DNA from: Enhygromyxa salina
Lineage (GTDB): Bacteria; Myxococcota_A; Polyangia; Nannocystales; Nannocystaceae
DNA length: 64,000 nucleotides
Reading direction: 5' to 3'
NCBI RefSeq assembly: GCF_000737335.2
Contig: NZ_JMCC02000025.1
Coordinates: 21,767-85,766, forward strand
Shown: positions 14,808 through 25,316 of the stretch, in pieces
Layout: every line of letters starts with the position of its first letter
Numbering within the stretch: the stretch's first letter is position 1
Position numbers and translations under genes: made by a program
Notes under the pieces: model-generated
Database searches by the model: none
What the model was told of the DNA's origin: nothing
What the model saw: only the letters and a program-made list of their open reading frames with translations

Positions 14808-16321
14808 CCCCGGCGTGCCGCAGAGATAATCCGCAGGATCGCCGTGCTGACGCCCGAGCTGAGCTCGTTGATCGAGCCAGGGTCGACCGGGTGGCTGGTG
14901 CCGTGCGCCCACAACAACAGGGGGACCTTGGTGCCGAGGGTGATCGGCAGCAACAGCACGTTGCCCTTGATGCCGCCGAGCGCCTGCGAGAAGGCCAGAT
15001 CGATCTTGCTGTCGCTGGGCGCGGGGCCGAAGTAAGGCGTGCCGCGCTCGAGCACCGTGGCGAACATCGACTGGCCGGTGCTTGGGATCCGCACCTGGCG
15101 GACAGCCTCGACCAGCAGATCTTTGCCGCGCGCGTCGAGGCCCCGCAGCTCACTGTGGCTGTGCACGAACAAGATGACCCGGTTGAAACCAGCGCCAAGG
15201 AAATCGAGCAACAAGGTGGTGACCTCGTCGCGATCGTTGACGGTCTCGAGGGTTGGAAGAATTTGGGCGAAGGCCTCTGGGGACAGCGGAGTCGGTTCGC
15301 TGGTGTAGCCCGCGAGCGGTGGATTCCACGGGGTGTGAGCGCGGGGGCGCCGGGGCCCGCGTACCCCTAGGGGAGCGCTCTGAGTCTCGACCACGGTGGG
15401 CCGCTCGTGGGTGTCGTCAGCTTGGCTCTGCTCGACCGGCGGGCTGGCGACGTAAGGGGTCTGAACCGGCGGCGCGGCAGCGGCAGGAGCGGGGACCTGG
15501 GCCGGTGGTGCGAGGTAGGGCGCCGCGGCTGGGGGCGCGGCGACGACCGGCGCGTGGTGGTGCGCAGCCTCGGGGTCATCGGCCTGTTCGAGGGGACCGC
15601 TGTTGATCTCTTCTGCGACGGCGTGGCTGTGCCGGATCGGGACGGCGTCGTCGTCATCGTCCGGGATCATGCCGACGCTCGTGCCGACATTCATGCCAAC
15701 ACTCATATACGGCGCGACCGGTGCCTGCGGTGCGACCGGGGCCTGCGGTGCGACCGGTGCCTGCGGTGCGACCGGGGCCTGCTGCGCAGCGCCGTTGGAG
15801 CTCGGCGCGCGGACCGGCTCGAGAGCGAGTTCGGTCGCTCGATCCGACTCACTCACGTTCGTCCTCGCGGCTGCCTGCTCACGAACGCGATGCTCGGGTC
15901 CGTAGTGTCGGTCGAGCGCGCGGCGCAGATCCGACGCGGATCCGACCGCCCGCACCAGGTAGGTCCCGCCCTGTTGGGTGAGCGCCTCGATCGCGCGCTC
16001 GTCGGTTGGATCCGACATCGCCACGGTCAGGTTGCCGATCTCATCGAAGCTGACCGGCACGCACTTGAAGTCCCACGCGAGCACCGGTGACAAGCGTGCG
16101 ATCGTCTGGGCGTCGACGCGCTCGAGCAACGACGAGCGGACCCGGGGGATCATCAGCTTGCTGGCGAGAAACGCGACGAGCGTGTCTTCGTCCGCGAGCC
16201 CGAGCTCGAGGATCGCGTCCACGTGCGAGCTGGACTTCGCGGCCGCTTGCTGGTTTGCAGCGGCGACCTGGCTCTCCGAGAGGAGGCCAGCCCTCAGCAT
16301 CATGGTTCCGAGCACGCTCAT
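14804..16321 (-). CDS. MshEN (GspE N-terminal) domain protein with a GAF-like C-terminus
   Basis: The 505-aa protein starts with a GspE/PilB N-terminal-type domain (MshEN, residues 1-135: GTMMLRAGLLSESQVAAA, ILELGLADEDTLVAFLASKL, SDPTDERAIEAL). This fold binds c-di-GMP in some ATPases. A disordered Pro/Ala/Gln middle follows, with four copies of APVAPQ and a DDDDD run. The last ~150 residues (FLGAGFNRVILFVHSHSELRG, LLLPITLGTKVPLLLWAHG) look like a GAF-type sensor domain. No Walker motif exists, so this is not a secretion ATPase; a regulatory or motility adaptor is likely, as is common in myxobacteria. It is divergent from the cysteine desulfurase gene. Confidence 0.8.
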   Translation of the reverse strand: MSVLGTMMLRAGLLSESQVAAANQQAAAKSSSHVDAILELGLADEDTLVAFLASKLMIPRVRSSLLERVDAQTIARLSPVLAWDFKCVPVSFDEIGNLTVAMSDPTDERAIEALTQQGGTYLVRAVGSASDLRRALDRHYGPEHRVREQAAARTNVSESDRATELALEPVRAPSSNGAAQQAPVAPQAPVAPQAPVAPQAPVAPYMSVGMNVGTSVGMIPDDDDDAVPIRHSHAVAEEINSGPLEQADDPEAAHHHAPVVAAPPAAAPYLAPPAQVPAPAAAAPPVQTPYVASPPVEQSQADDTHERPTVVETQSAPLGVRGPRRPRAHTPWNPPLAGYTSEPTPLSPEAFAQILPTLETVNDRDEVTTLLLDFLGAGFNRVILFVHSHSELRGLDARGKDLLVEAVRQVRIPSTGQSMFATVLERGTPYFGPAPSDSKIDLAFSQALGGIKGNVLLLPITLGTKVPLLLWAHGTSHPVDPGSINELSSGVSTAILRIISAARRG

Positions 16322-16427
16322 CTGTGCGTAGTTGAATCATCGTTCGTGGCGTGGCCCCGCGTCAACGCCGACCGCGCTGGCCAAACGCGCAGTCGTGCTA
16401 GGGGCGCTCGTGCTATACGCCTCCGCC

Positions 16428-17615
16428 GTGATCGACTTTGACCACAACGCGACCACACCGCTCGATCCGCGGGTCCGGGGCGCGATGATCGAGCTGCTTG
16501 GTGACCCCGCGCTCGACGGCAACCCGTCGAGTGTTCACGGACGCGGACGTGCAGCACGGGCGGTCGTCGAGCAGGCCCGGCGCGAGCTCGCGGGCGCGGT
16601 CGGTGCCGAGCCGCTCCAAGTCACCTTCACGAGCGGTGGGACCGAGGCCGACGCGCTGGCGTTGCTCGGGACCTGCCGAGCCCTGCGCCGGGCGGGCCGA
16701 GCCCACGGGCTGCTGTCAACGGTGATCGAGCACCCCGCGGTGCTCGGCGCTGGCGAGCGGCTCGAGAGCGAGGGGACCTCGCGGGTGTTCGTGGCGGTGG
16801 ATCGCTGCGGTCGCGTCGATCCAGCGCGCGTTGTCGAGGCGCTCGTCGCCGCGCCGGAGCTGGGCGTGGTGTCGATCGCCGCCGCCAACCACGAGCTCGG
16901 CAATCGTTGCGACATCGCGGGCTTGGTCGCGGCGATCCGTGCGGGGGTCGATCGACCGATCGTGATCCACAGCGACGCGGTCCAAGCGTTCGGCAAGATC
17001 GCGGTCGACTTCAGCGCTTGGGACCTGGATCTCATGAGCGTGTCGAGCCACAAGATCCACGGGCCCAAGGGCGTCGGCGCGTTGATCCACCGCCAACATC
17101 ACGAGCTCGATTCACTGTGGATCGGCGGCTCGCAAGAGCGCGGGCGTCGGGTCGGGACCGAGGCGGTCCCGGCGATCCACGGGTTCGGCGTCGCCGCCGG
17201 TCTCGTCGCCCGCGAGCTCGACCAGCGCCGCGCGAGCTTCGTCCCGCTGCGCGAGCAACTGTTGATCGGGCTGCGCGAGCGGGTGCCCGACGTGGTGATC
17301 CACGGCGATCCCGAGCACACCCTGGGCAACACGGTCTTGGCCTCGATCCCCGGCTGTAGCGGCGAGCTGCTGCTGATCAACTTCGATCTCGAGGGCATCG
17401 CCGTGTCAACCGGGTCGGCCTGCAACAGCGGCAAGCTAGCGGGCAGCAAGGTGTTGCTGGCGCTCGGGGCCGATCCGGCGCTCGCCGCCTCGGCCCTGCG
17501 CCTGTCACTTGGCAAGGACAGCAGCGCGGCGCAGGTCACCGCGCTGCTCGACTGCTTGCCCAGCATCGTCGAGCGGGTGCGTGCGCACGCACCCAAGCGC
17601 GGGGGCGCGAACTGA
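16428..17615 (+). CDS. Cysteine desulfurase (NifS/IscS class)
   Basis: A PLP enzyme that takes sulfur from L-cysteine as a persulfide. The 395-aa product shows IDFDHNATTPLDPRV at the start, SGGTEADALAL, EHPAVL, the PLP-binding Lys in SSHKIHGPKG, and the persulfide Cys in STGSACNSG. GTG 16428 is chosen because it begins exactly where the family does; an upstream ATG at 16332 adds 32 unrelated residues. Its TGA overlaps the ATG of mnmA by one base (TGATG), so the two are translationally coupled. This suggests a dedicated sulfur donor for tRNA thiolation, as YrvO is for MnmA in Bacillus. No iscU or other Fe-S assembly gene is adjacent. Confidence 0.94.
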   Translation: MIDFDHNATTPLDPRVRGAMIELLGDPALDGNPSSVHGRGRAARAVVEQARRELAGAVGAEPLQVTFTSGGTEADALALLGTCRALRRAGRAHGLLSTVIEHPAVLGAGERLESEGTSRVFVAVDRCGRVDPARVVEALVAAPELGVVSIAAANHELGNRCDIAGLVAAIRAGVDRPIVIHSDAVQAFGKIAVDFSAWDLDLMSVSSHKIHGPKGVGALIHRQHHELDSLWIGGSQERGRRVGTEAVPAIHGFGVAAGLVARELDQRRASFVPLREQLLIGLRERVPDVVIHGDPEHTLGNTVLASIPGCSGELLLINFDLEGIAVSTGSACNSGKLAGSKVLLALGADPALAASALRLSLGKDSSAAQVTALLDCLPSIVERVRAHAPKRGGAN

Positions 17616-18688
17616 TGCGCGTCGTGGTTGCGATGTCGGGCGGCGTCGACTCGTCGATCGCGGCGGCCTTGATGGTCGAAGCGGGTCACGAGGTCGTCGG
17701 CCTGACGATGGCCCTGTACGACGCCGGGACCCAGGAGCGACGCGGCCGTGGTGGGACCTGTTGTTCGCCGGCAGAGATCGATCTCGCGCGCCGGGCCTGC
17801 GATCAGCTTGGGATCCCGCACTACACCGTGGACGAGCGCGCCCGCTTCAGCGCCGCCGTGATCGACGACTTCGCGCGGGAGTACGCGGCAGGCCGCACCC
17901 CCAACCCCTGCGCGCGCTGCAACGAGCAGGTCAAGTTTGGCCCGTTGCTGGCGCGCGCGCGGGCGCTGGGGGCCGAGCGCCTGGTGACCGGCCACTACGC
18001 GAGGATCGAGTCTGGCGCGCTGCTGCGGGCCGCCGATCCAAGTAAGGATCAGAGCTACTTCTTGTTCGCCATGGATCGGGCGCTGCTCGACGTCGTCGAG
18101 TTCCCGCTGGGGACGTGGACCAAGCAGCTCGTCCGCGCCAAGGCCCGCGCCCTGGGGATGCCCAACGCCGACGCCGCCGACAGCCAAGAGCTGTGCTTCG
18201 TGCCTGGCGGTGACCACGGTGAGGTCGTCGAGTCGCGCGCGCGCGAGCTCGGCCTCGATCTCGCCGCGCTCGAGCCCGGCGAAGTCCGCGACAGCGCCGG
18301 CAACCTACTCGGCGAACACCGCGGCATACATCGCGTCACGATCGGCCAACGTCGCGGCCTCGGCATCAGCGCCGACCGCCCCCGCTACGTCCTGCGCGTG
18401 CTCCCCGAGTCGCGCACGGTCATCGTTGGGGACGCAGACGAACTCGACGTTCAAACCGTGATCGTCAACGACTTCCGTCGCCTCGCCGACATCGACGAAT
18501 CCGAGGGCCTGGTCGCCCACGTTCAAGTACGCCATCGCGGCGCCCCGCACCCCGCGATCGTCGAGTTCGAAGCCAACCAGGCCCGGGTCCGCTTCGACAC
18601 ACCCGTCCGCGCCGTCGCCCCCGGCCAGGCCGCCGTCGTCTACGTCGGCGACCAAGTGCTCGGCGGCGGCTGGATCGGGAAGGTTTAG
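17615..18688 (+). CDS. mnmA: tRNA-specific 2-thiouridylase MnmA
   Basis: MnmA makes 2-thiouridine at the wobble position of Lys, Glu and Gln tRNAs. The 357-aa product has the PP-loop MSGGVDSSIAA, the first catalytic Cys in TPNPCARCNEQVKF, and DPSKDQSYFLF. The second Cys is in DSQELCFVPGGD, and the C-terminal beta-barrel contains TIGQRRGLGI. The start overlaps the stop of the cysteine desulfurase. Its TAG overlaps by four bases the stop codon of the convergent TerB-like gene, an unusually tight arrangement that leaves no room for a terminator outside coding sequence. Confidence 0.96.
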   Translation: MRVVVAMSGGVDSSIAAALMVEAGHEVVGLTMALYDAGTQERRGRGGTCCSPAEIDLARRACDQLGIPHYTVDERARFSAAVIDDFAREYAAGRTPNPCARCNEQVKFGPLLARARALGAERLVTGHYARIESGALLRAADPSKDQSYFLFAMDRALLDVVEFPLGTWTKQLVRAKARALGMPNADAADSQELCFVPGGDHGEVVESRARELGLDLAALEPGEVRDSAGNLLGEHRGIHRVTIGQRRGLGISADRPRYVLRVLPESRTVIVGDADELDVQTVIVNDFRRLADIDESEGLVAHVQVRHRGAPHPAIVEFEANQARVRFDTPVRAVAPGQAAVVYVGDQVLGGGWIGKV

Positions 18689-19098
18689 ATCCCGAGCGTG
18701 TCGGCGAGGATGCCTTCGAGCTCGTCGACCTCTTGGAAGTCGACGACCAGATCCCGGAAGTCCTTGGCGGCCAACCCCATCGCCTCTGCGGCGCGGCGGA
18801 GGTAGCGATCCTCCGAGAGATCGATCTCTTCGTCCGACTCGCTGACGGCGGCGATCATCTCGAGCACCTTGCGGCGCTCGCTGCCCAAGCCCGCCAGGTT
18901 GCCCGCGGCTTTCTCGATGTTGAACGCGGCTGGCGAGAAGTCTTTGAAGCGGGCCTCGACGGCGGCGGGGAAGGTCGTGGTGCCGATCAGCTTGGCGAGC
19001 AAGCTGCGGATCTTCGCGGTCTCGTTGCCCTCCAGCCGCTTGTCGGCGTAGGCGGCTCCGAGCAGAAGATCGGTGATGGTGAGGATGTTGTCTTTCAT
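18685..19098 (-). CDS. TerB/DjlA-like helical domain protein
   Basis: The 137-aa all-helical product (MKDNILTITDLLLGAAYADKR ..., EEIDLSEDRYLRRAAEAMGL) has the TerB pattern: two EF-hand-like acidic turns, 'ADKRLEGNE' and 'SDEEIDLSED', each between helices, as in tellurite-resistance TerB and the N-terminal part of DjlA. Such domains bind metal at the inner membrane surface; the role here is unknown. ATG 19098 is preferred over a GTG/ATG eight codons upstream because it gives the usual family N-terminus. It ends inside the mnmA stop region. Confidence 0.7.
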   Translation of the reverse strand: MKDNILTITDLLLGAAYADKRLEGNETAKIRSLLAKLIGTTTFPAAVEARFKDFSPAAFNIEKAAGNLAGLGSERRKVLEMIAAVSESDEEIDLSEDRYLRRAAEAMGLAAKDFRDLVVDFQEVDELEGILADTLGI

Positions 19099-19190
19099 GG
19101 CGCGTCGGAACCGGAGCGCCACTTATAGCGCGGTCCCCGGCGGCTTGTCTTCGCTGGTGTTCGCCCGTGGGGTGCCCGTGATAACCTCGC

Positions 19191-19982
19191 ATGGTGAGTT
19201 CGGCCTTGCCGGAGGTGCTGCGTGGGCTGCCGCGCTCGGACGACGGCGTGGTCGCTGCAGAAATGGCTGCCCTCGCGCCGCTGGGCGCGGCGCTTGGCCA
19301 CGCGTTCACCCGGCCGGCGCTGTTGCGCGTGGCGCTGACCGTGGGTTCGTGGGCGAACGAGAACCGCGACGCGGGCTGGCCGAGCAACTCGTGCCTGGAA
19401 TTCTTCGGCGACGCGGTGCTCGATCTCGTCGCCGCCGACACGCTCTGGCGGCGATTCCCACAGCTCGATGAGGGGCCGCTGACGCGACTTCGTGCATCGG
19501 TGGTGTCCGAGCGATCGCTGGCTCGGGCGGCGGCCGACATCGATCTGGGCCGGTGGCTGTTCTTGGGTCGCGGCGACGAGCAGCGCGGCGCCCGGACGCG
19601 CTCTGGAACCCTGGCCGACGCGCTCGAGGCGGTGCTGGGCGCGGTGTTTCTGGACGCGCGCGAAGCCGGAGCCGATCCCACGCTCGCCGCGGCGGCGGTG
19701 TTCGAGCAGCTGTTCGGCGAACGGCTGCGCAACCTCGCGCCCGAGGACGGGGTCGACCCCAAGTCGCGCCTCCAACAGCTGATCCAGGCCGAGCGCAAGC
19801 AGACGCCGGTCTACGTCCCGGTTGGCGACCCACCGCCGCCCGAGACTCCGCACTGGCGCGCGCGCGTGGAGCTGCGCGATGAAGCGGGCGGAGAGGTCGA
19901 GGTGCTCGGCGAAGGCGAGGGGCGAAGCTTGCGGATCGCGGAGCGCAACGCCGCGCTCAATGCTCTGCGGGCGCGCGAGTAG
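19191..19982 (+). CDS. rnc: Ribonuclease III
   Basis: RNase III cuts double-stranded RNA in rRNA precursors and mRNAs. The 263-aa product has the nuclease domain with the signature NSCLEFFGDAVLDLVAADTLW and the second acidic motif ADALEAVLGAVFLDA. The dsRNA-binding domain (from about residue 185) ends in GEGRSLRIAERNAALNAL. The four essential acidic residues (Glu and Asp of LEFFGD; Asp and Glu of DALEA) are present. The usual NERLEF is NSCLEF here, so a conserved but less critical Glu is replaced by Ser. The N-terminus carries about 25 extra residues. Convergent with the DUF6178 gene, 17 bp apart. Confidence 0.92.
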   Translation: MVSSALPEVLRGLPRSDDGVVAAEMAALAPLGAALGHAFTRPALLRVALTVGSWANENRDAGWPSNSCLEFFGDAVLDLVAADTLWRRFPQLDEGPLTRLRASVVSERSLARAAADIDLGRWLFLGRGDEQRGARTRSGTLADALEAVLGAVFLDAREAGADPTLAAAAVFEQLFGERLRNLAPEDGVDPKSRLQQLIQAERKQTPVYVPVGDPPPPETPHWRARVELRDEAGGEVEVLGEGEGRSLRIAERNAALNALRARE

Positions 19983-19999
19983 GGCCGAGCTCGCGCAGC

Positions 20000-21775
20000 T
20001 CAGGGCCCGATCGTGGTCTGCAGCCACACGCCGACCTGCTGGATCGTGAGCAGCCCGCCGACCTTGGTCAGATCAGGCTCGCCATCCTCGCGCAGCTCGA
20101 GGCCAGCGAGCTCCATGATCAGGCGCGGCAACAACACCCCGGCCAGGGCCTCGGCGCGATCCGCTGCCCCGACCGCCGCGAGCTTGGATCGCACAGTCTC
20201 GCCAACGCTGGCGACCAAGCGCCCGTTGTCGTCGACCAGGTTGTCGGCGGCCCAGCGCAGATCCGCCGGACCGAGCGGTCGCAGGCCCCCCGCGGTGCTC
20301 GAGCCTGGCAGCTGCGCGCACACGATCGCGGTGCGCACGAGGTCGCCAAGGTGGAGGCGATCGGGCTCATCGACGCGGGTGATCCACACGGGGTCGATCG
20401 CCAGGCCCTGATCCGCGAACGCCAGCTGGGCCAGCGCGCCCGCCTCACCGACCAGCGCGGTCGCTTGGGCGAGGTCGGCCAAGTTGCGCAGCGGCCGACT
20501 CTTGGCCTTGCCGTCGACGGGGAGCTCTGGGTACCAGGGCGACAGAGTGGCCAGCGCGGGTCCCCACGGTCGATCGAGCAGCGAGCCCACGGTCGCCAGC
20601 GACACCCGGCCGTCGCGATGCAGCGCGAGCGCGGCCTTGCGCAGCTTGGCGAGCGGTGAGTAGCCAAACCGAAACAGCTTGCGGAGCCCGACGGTGGCGA
20701 TGCGTGCGGCGATGAAGCCCTCGGGATCGGACTGGGGCTCGGCAGCCAGCAGCAGCTCACAGGCGAGGTTGAGGGTCGCCTGGGCTTGCGCGACGGCCCG
20801 CTCTTGCAGGGACTCGTCGCCGGGCTCGAACCGCTGCGCGGCCATCAGCTCGTTGGCGAGCAACAAGAACTCGCGCAGGCGCAGGTCGTACTCGTCATCG
20901 TCGAGCCGCTGCATGACCCGACGCAGCAGGTCCCGCGCGACGCCCAAGCTCGCGGGGGGCAGGGAGTCGCGGGGCTTGCCGAGCCGCTGCGGTTGCTCGG
21001 GGATGTGCGCGGCGGCGGCCTGCTCGTCGTCCCGGCGCCCGCTCACCGCGTCGCGAGCGAGCGGCGTGAACAGCCGCATGGCCTCGTCCCACTCCGGGAA
21101 TCCGAGGTCGGCGAGCCGGCCCTTGCGCCAGCGCAGCAGCTCTTCTTCGACCTCGGAGTGGACGCTCCACTTGATCGCGCTGATCAGCTTGCGGCCCTCC
21201 GTGAGGCTGTCGTCGTAGACCGCGAACAACACCCGCAAGGTCATGTTGCCCAGCTCGTTGTCGGGCACGCCCACGACGTAGTGCCCGTCGGGTGTCTCCC
21301 AGGTGCGCAGCGAGGCCATGTCCTCGAGCACTTGCTGGCGATGCTCGTCGTTGTCTGGCTCGTCGAGATCCGCGATCGCGGTCGCGGGCGCGTTGGCCAA
21401 GATCCACATCTCTGGATCCGTGTCGTAGATCAGATCCGACAGCCGGCCGCGCTCGACCGCGGCGTCGCGGTAGGCGTTCACGATCCGGTCGAGCCACTCG
21501 CGGGCGCGGGCGATCGCCAGACGATCGCGCTCCCACGCGTCGAGATCGAACAGCCCCGTGATCTGCTCCGCGCTCGCGTGGGGCAACAACAGATCGAGGC
21601 GATGTTCGTCACGCAGCTTGCGGGCGACCGTCACGAAGCTCTGCACGGGCAAGGCTCGGACCACTTGCTCGGCGTCGTCGCGGCCTTCGAGGCTCATCGG
21701 CTCGTCGACGACGAGCTGCGCCTGCTCGTGCGCGAAGCCTGGGCGCTCGGTCTCGCGGATCTCGGGGGTGCTCAC
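20000..21775 (-). CDS. DUF6178-like protein
   Basis: The 591-aa soluble, largely helical product is probably a member of DUF6178, a family of uncharacterised delta-proteobacterial proteins. Family-like features are AEQVVRALPVQSFVTVARKL, LLPHASAEQITGLFDLDAWERDRL, and a later run of helices (LRLREFLLLANELMAAQRF). No catalytic motif is recognised. GTG 21775 (VSTPEIRETERPG) is taken as the start; the frame continues upstream through the palindromic repeat, which is clearly not coding. It is divergent from tilS, and a long hairpin sits 24 bp ahead of its start. Confidence 0.72.
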   Translation of the reverse strand: MSTPEIRETERPGFAHEQAQLVVDEPMSLEGRDDAEQVVRALPVQSFVTVARKLRDEHRLDLLLPHASAEQITGLFDLDAWERDRLAIARAREWLDRIVNAYRDAAVERGRLSDLIYDTDPEMWILANAPATAIADLDEPDNDEHRQQVLEDMASLRTWETPDGHYVVGVPDNELGNMTLRVLFAVYDDSLTEGRKLISAIKWSVHSEVEEELLRWRKGRLADLGFPEWDEAMRLFTPLARDAVSGRRDDEQAAAAHIPEQPQRLGKPRDSLPPASLGVARDLLRRVMQRLDDDEYDLRLREFLLLANELMAAQRFEPGDESLQERAVAQAQATLNLACELLLAAEPQSDPEGFIAARIATVGLRKLFRFGYSPLAKLRKAALALHRDGRVSLATVGSLLDRPWGPALATLSPWYPELPVDGKAKSRPLRNLADLAQATALVGEAGALAQLAFADQGLAIDPVWITRVDEPDRLHLGDLVRTAIVCAQLPGSSTAGGLRPLGPADLRWAADNLVDDNGRLVASVGETVRSKLAAVGAADRAEALAGVLLPRLIMELAGLELREDGEPDLTKVGGLLTIQQVGVWLQTTIGP

Positions 21776-21798
21776 GCGCGAGAGGATAAGGGTTCCTT

Positions 21799-21892
21799 TT
21801 GACCCCCACACCCACCTTGGACCTCGCCGACTGCAGCCGGCGAAGGGTCAAGGTGGATGTGGGGGTCTGATGTGTGGGGGTCTTGAGGAAGA
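21799..21892. repeat. Long imperfect palindrome with CCCCCACA arms
   Basis: The outer arms gacccccacacccaccttg and caaggtggatgtgggggtc pair over about 19 bp with one mismatch. An inner pair, cctcgccg and cggcgaagg, extends the stem. A further tgtgtgggggtct follows at 21880-21892. The arms share the gacccccaca beginning of repeat family A. It lies between divergent genes, so it is not a simple terminator. Confidence 0.75.
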
Positions 21893-21914
21893 CCGGGGTG
21901 CTAGAATAGCCCCT

Positions 21915-22970
21915 GTGTTGGACGTTGATGCGCCGCCGCACAGTCCTGAGATCGCCGGGGCGCTTGGCGTCGTGCGCGGCGCTCTCCGCGAGGCGTTTGG
22001 ATCGGGTGGTGGGGGGCGTCGGCTGTTGGTCGGGTGCTCGGGGGGGCGGGACTCGGTGGCTGCGCTTGGGCTACTGATGCTGCTGCGACGCAGCGAAGGG
22101 CTGGAGCTGACGGTTGGGCACGTCGACCACGGGCTGCGGCCCGAGTCCGCGGCCGAGGGGGACTTCGTCGCCGGGCTCGCCGCGCAGCTGGGGCTCGTGT
22201 GCTTGCGTACGCGCGTCGAGCTCGAGCCTGGGGTAGGGGTGCCTGAGCGCGCTCGCGTCGCCCGCCGCTTGGCGCTGGAGCAGCAAGCGGCGCGCTGTGG
22301 GGCACAGGCGATCGTGTTGGGCCACACCGCGACCGATCAGGCGGAGACCATGTTGATGCACCTGACGCGGGGGGCGGGGCTCGAGGGGCTGGCGGCGATG
22401 GCCGCTCACGAAGGCCCGTGGCTGCGTCCGCTGTTGGGGTTGAGCCGCGCCCAGACCAAGCAGCTGTGCGCGCAGCTTGGCCTGGGCTTCGTCGACGATC
22501 CGACCAACGCCGACACGCGAGCCCTGCGGGTGTGGCTGCGAGAGCTGGTGCTCCCGCGTCTGCGCGAGCAAAATCCTCAGGTCGAGTTCGCGCTGCTGGG
22601 GCTCGCGCGCCAGGCCGAGGACGCCGAGCTTGCCCTGGTCGAGTGGGCCAGCGCCGAGGTCGAGCGACGGTCCGTGGACGGCGGGTGGGATCTCGGGCAG
22701 TTCCACACGCTGCCGCGGGCGGTGAGGACGCGTGCCCTGCGACGTGTGTGTGAGCTCAGCGGGGTCGATCTCACGGGGCTCCGGCGGCGCGTCATCGAGG
22801 CCATGGATATCGCGTCGGTGGCCGTGTCTCGTTCCCTCGCTGGGGGGCCTGGGACCCCAAGTCCGGCTCCCAGGGGCTGGGACTTGCGGCCGGGCTGTCG
22901 GATCGAGATCGGGAAAAAAGGCGTTCATGCCTCGCAGCGCGGGACAGAACGGGGTACCGCGAACCATTGA
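21915..22970 (+). CDS. tilS: tRNA(Ile)-lysidine synthase TilS
   Basis: TilS converts C34 of the AUA-reading tRNA(Ile) to lysidine using ATP and lysine. The 351-aa product shows the PP-loop LVGCSGGRDSVAALGLL, VGHVDHGLRPESA, LGHTATDQAETMLMHLTRGAGL, and the conserved RPLLGLSRAQT ... FVDDPTNADTRALRVWLR. GTG 21915 is taken as the start because it opens just before the family region. The protein ends soon after the substrate-binding helices, without the C-terminal TilS_C domain seen in longer enzymes; shorter TilS forms are known in other bacteria. An A6 run near the end could be a slippage or frameshift point, but no clear domain follows in other frames. Confidence 0.93.
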   Translation: MLDVDAPPHSPEIAGALGVVRGALREAFGSGGGGRRLLVGCSGGRDSVAALGLLMLLRRSEGLELTVGHVDHGLRPESAAEGDFVAGLAAQLGLVCLRTRVELEPGVGVPERARVARRLALEQQAARCGAQAIVLGHTATDQAETMLMHLTRGAGLEGLAAMAAHEGPWLRPLLGLSRAQTKQLCAQLGLGFVDDPTNADTRALRVWLRELVLPRLREQNPQVEFALLGLARQAEDAELALVEWASAEVERRSVDGGWDLGQFHTLPRAVRTRALRRVCELSGVDLTGLRRRVIEAMDIASVAVSRSLAGGPGTPSPAPRGWDLRPGCRIEIGKKGVHASQRGTERGTANH

Positions 22971-23141
22971 CCCCTCCCGGGCCGAGGGCTATCCTGGCCT
23001 GAACGGTCAGTCGGACGGTTCAGGCCGCGGCAGACTGTCATTTCCGCAGCTTCGGAGGCCTCCGGCAGGTCTGGGCACTAGTGCGCTATGACGCACCTGC
23101 GGACCGCGAGCACCCGCGACGGACACTCGGAAGCAACCGAC

Positions 23142-25082
<1,941 letters not shown>

Positions 25083-25316
25083 GCCCGCTTCGTAGAAGCC
25101 CTCGCCCGAGCTGAAAACAGTTCGCTGCCCGCGGTGAACCAGTCGACGAGGGCGTCCGCAAGCAGGCGAGAAGCCCTCGCCCGAGCTGAAAACAGTTCGC
25201 CCGAGCTGAAACAGTTCGCTGCCCGCGGTGAACCAGTCGACGAGGGCGTCCGCAAGCGGGCGAGAAGCCCTCGCCCGAGCTGAAAACAGTTCGCCCGAGC
25301 TGATAACAGTTCACTC
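25083..25316 (+). repeat. Cluster of three dispersed repeat family B units
   Basis: agaagccctcgcccgagctgaaaacagttcg begins at 25094, 25169 and 25263. Between copies lies gctgcccgcggtgaaccagtcgacgagggcgtccgcaagc(g/a)ggcg. The arms gggcgag and ctcgccc form a hairpin. The cluster fills the gap between the ftsH stop and the stop of the convergent TlpA-like gene, reaching within a few bases of both. Confidence 0.88.

Noticed and set aside
22890..22970. Frameshift at the A6 run near the tilS end restoring a TilS_C domain
   Set aside because: The other two frames downstream show no recognisable TilS C-terminal motif.
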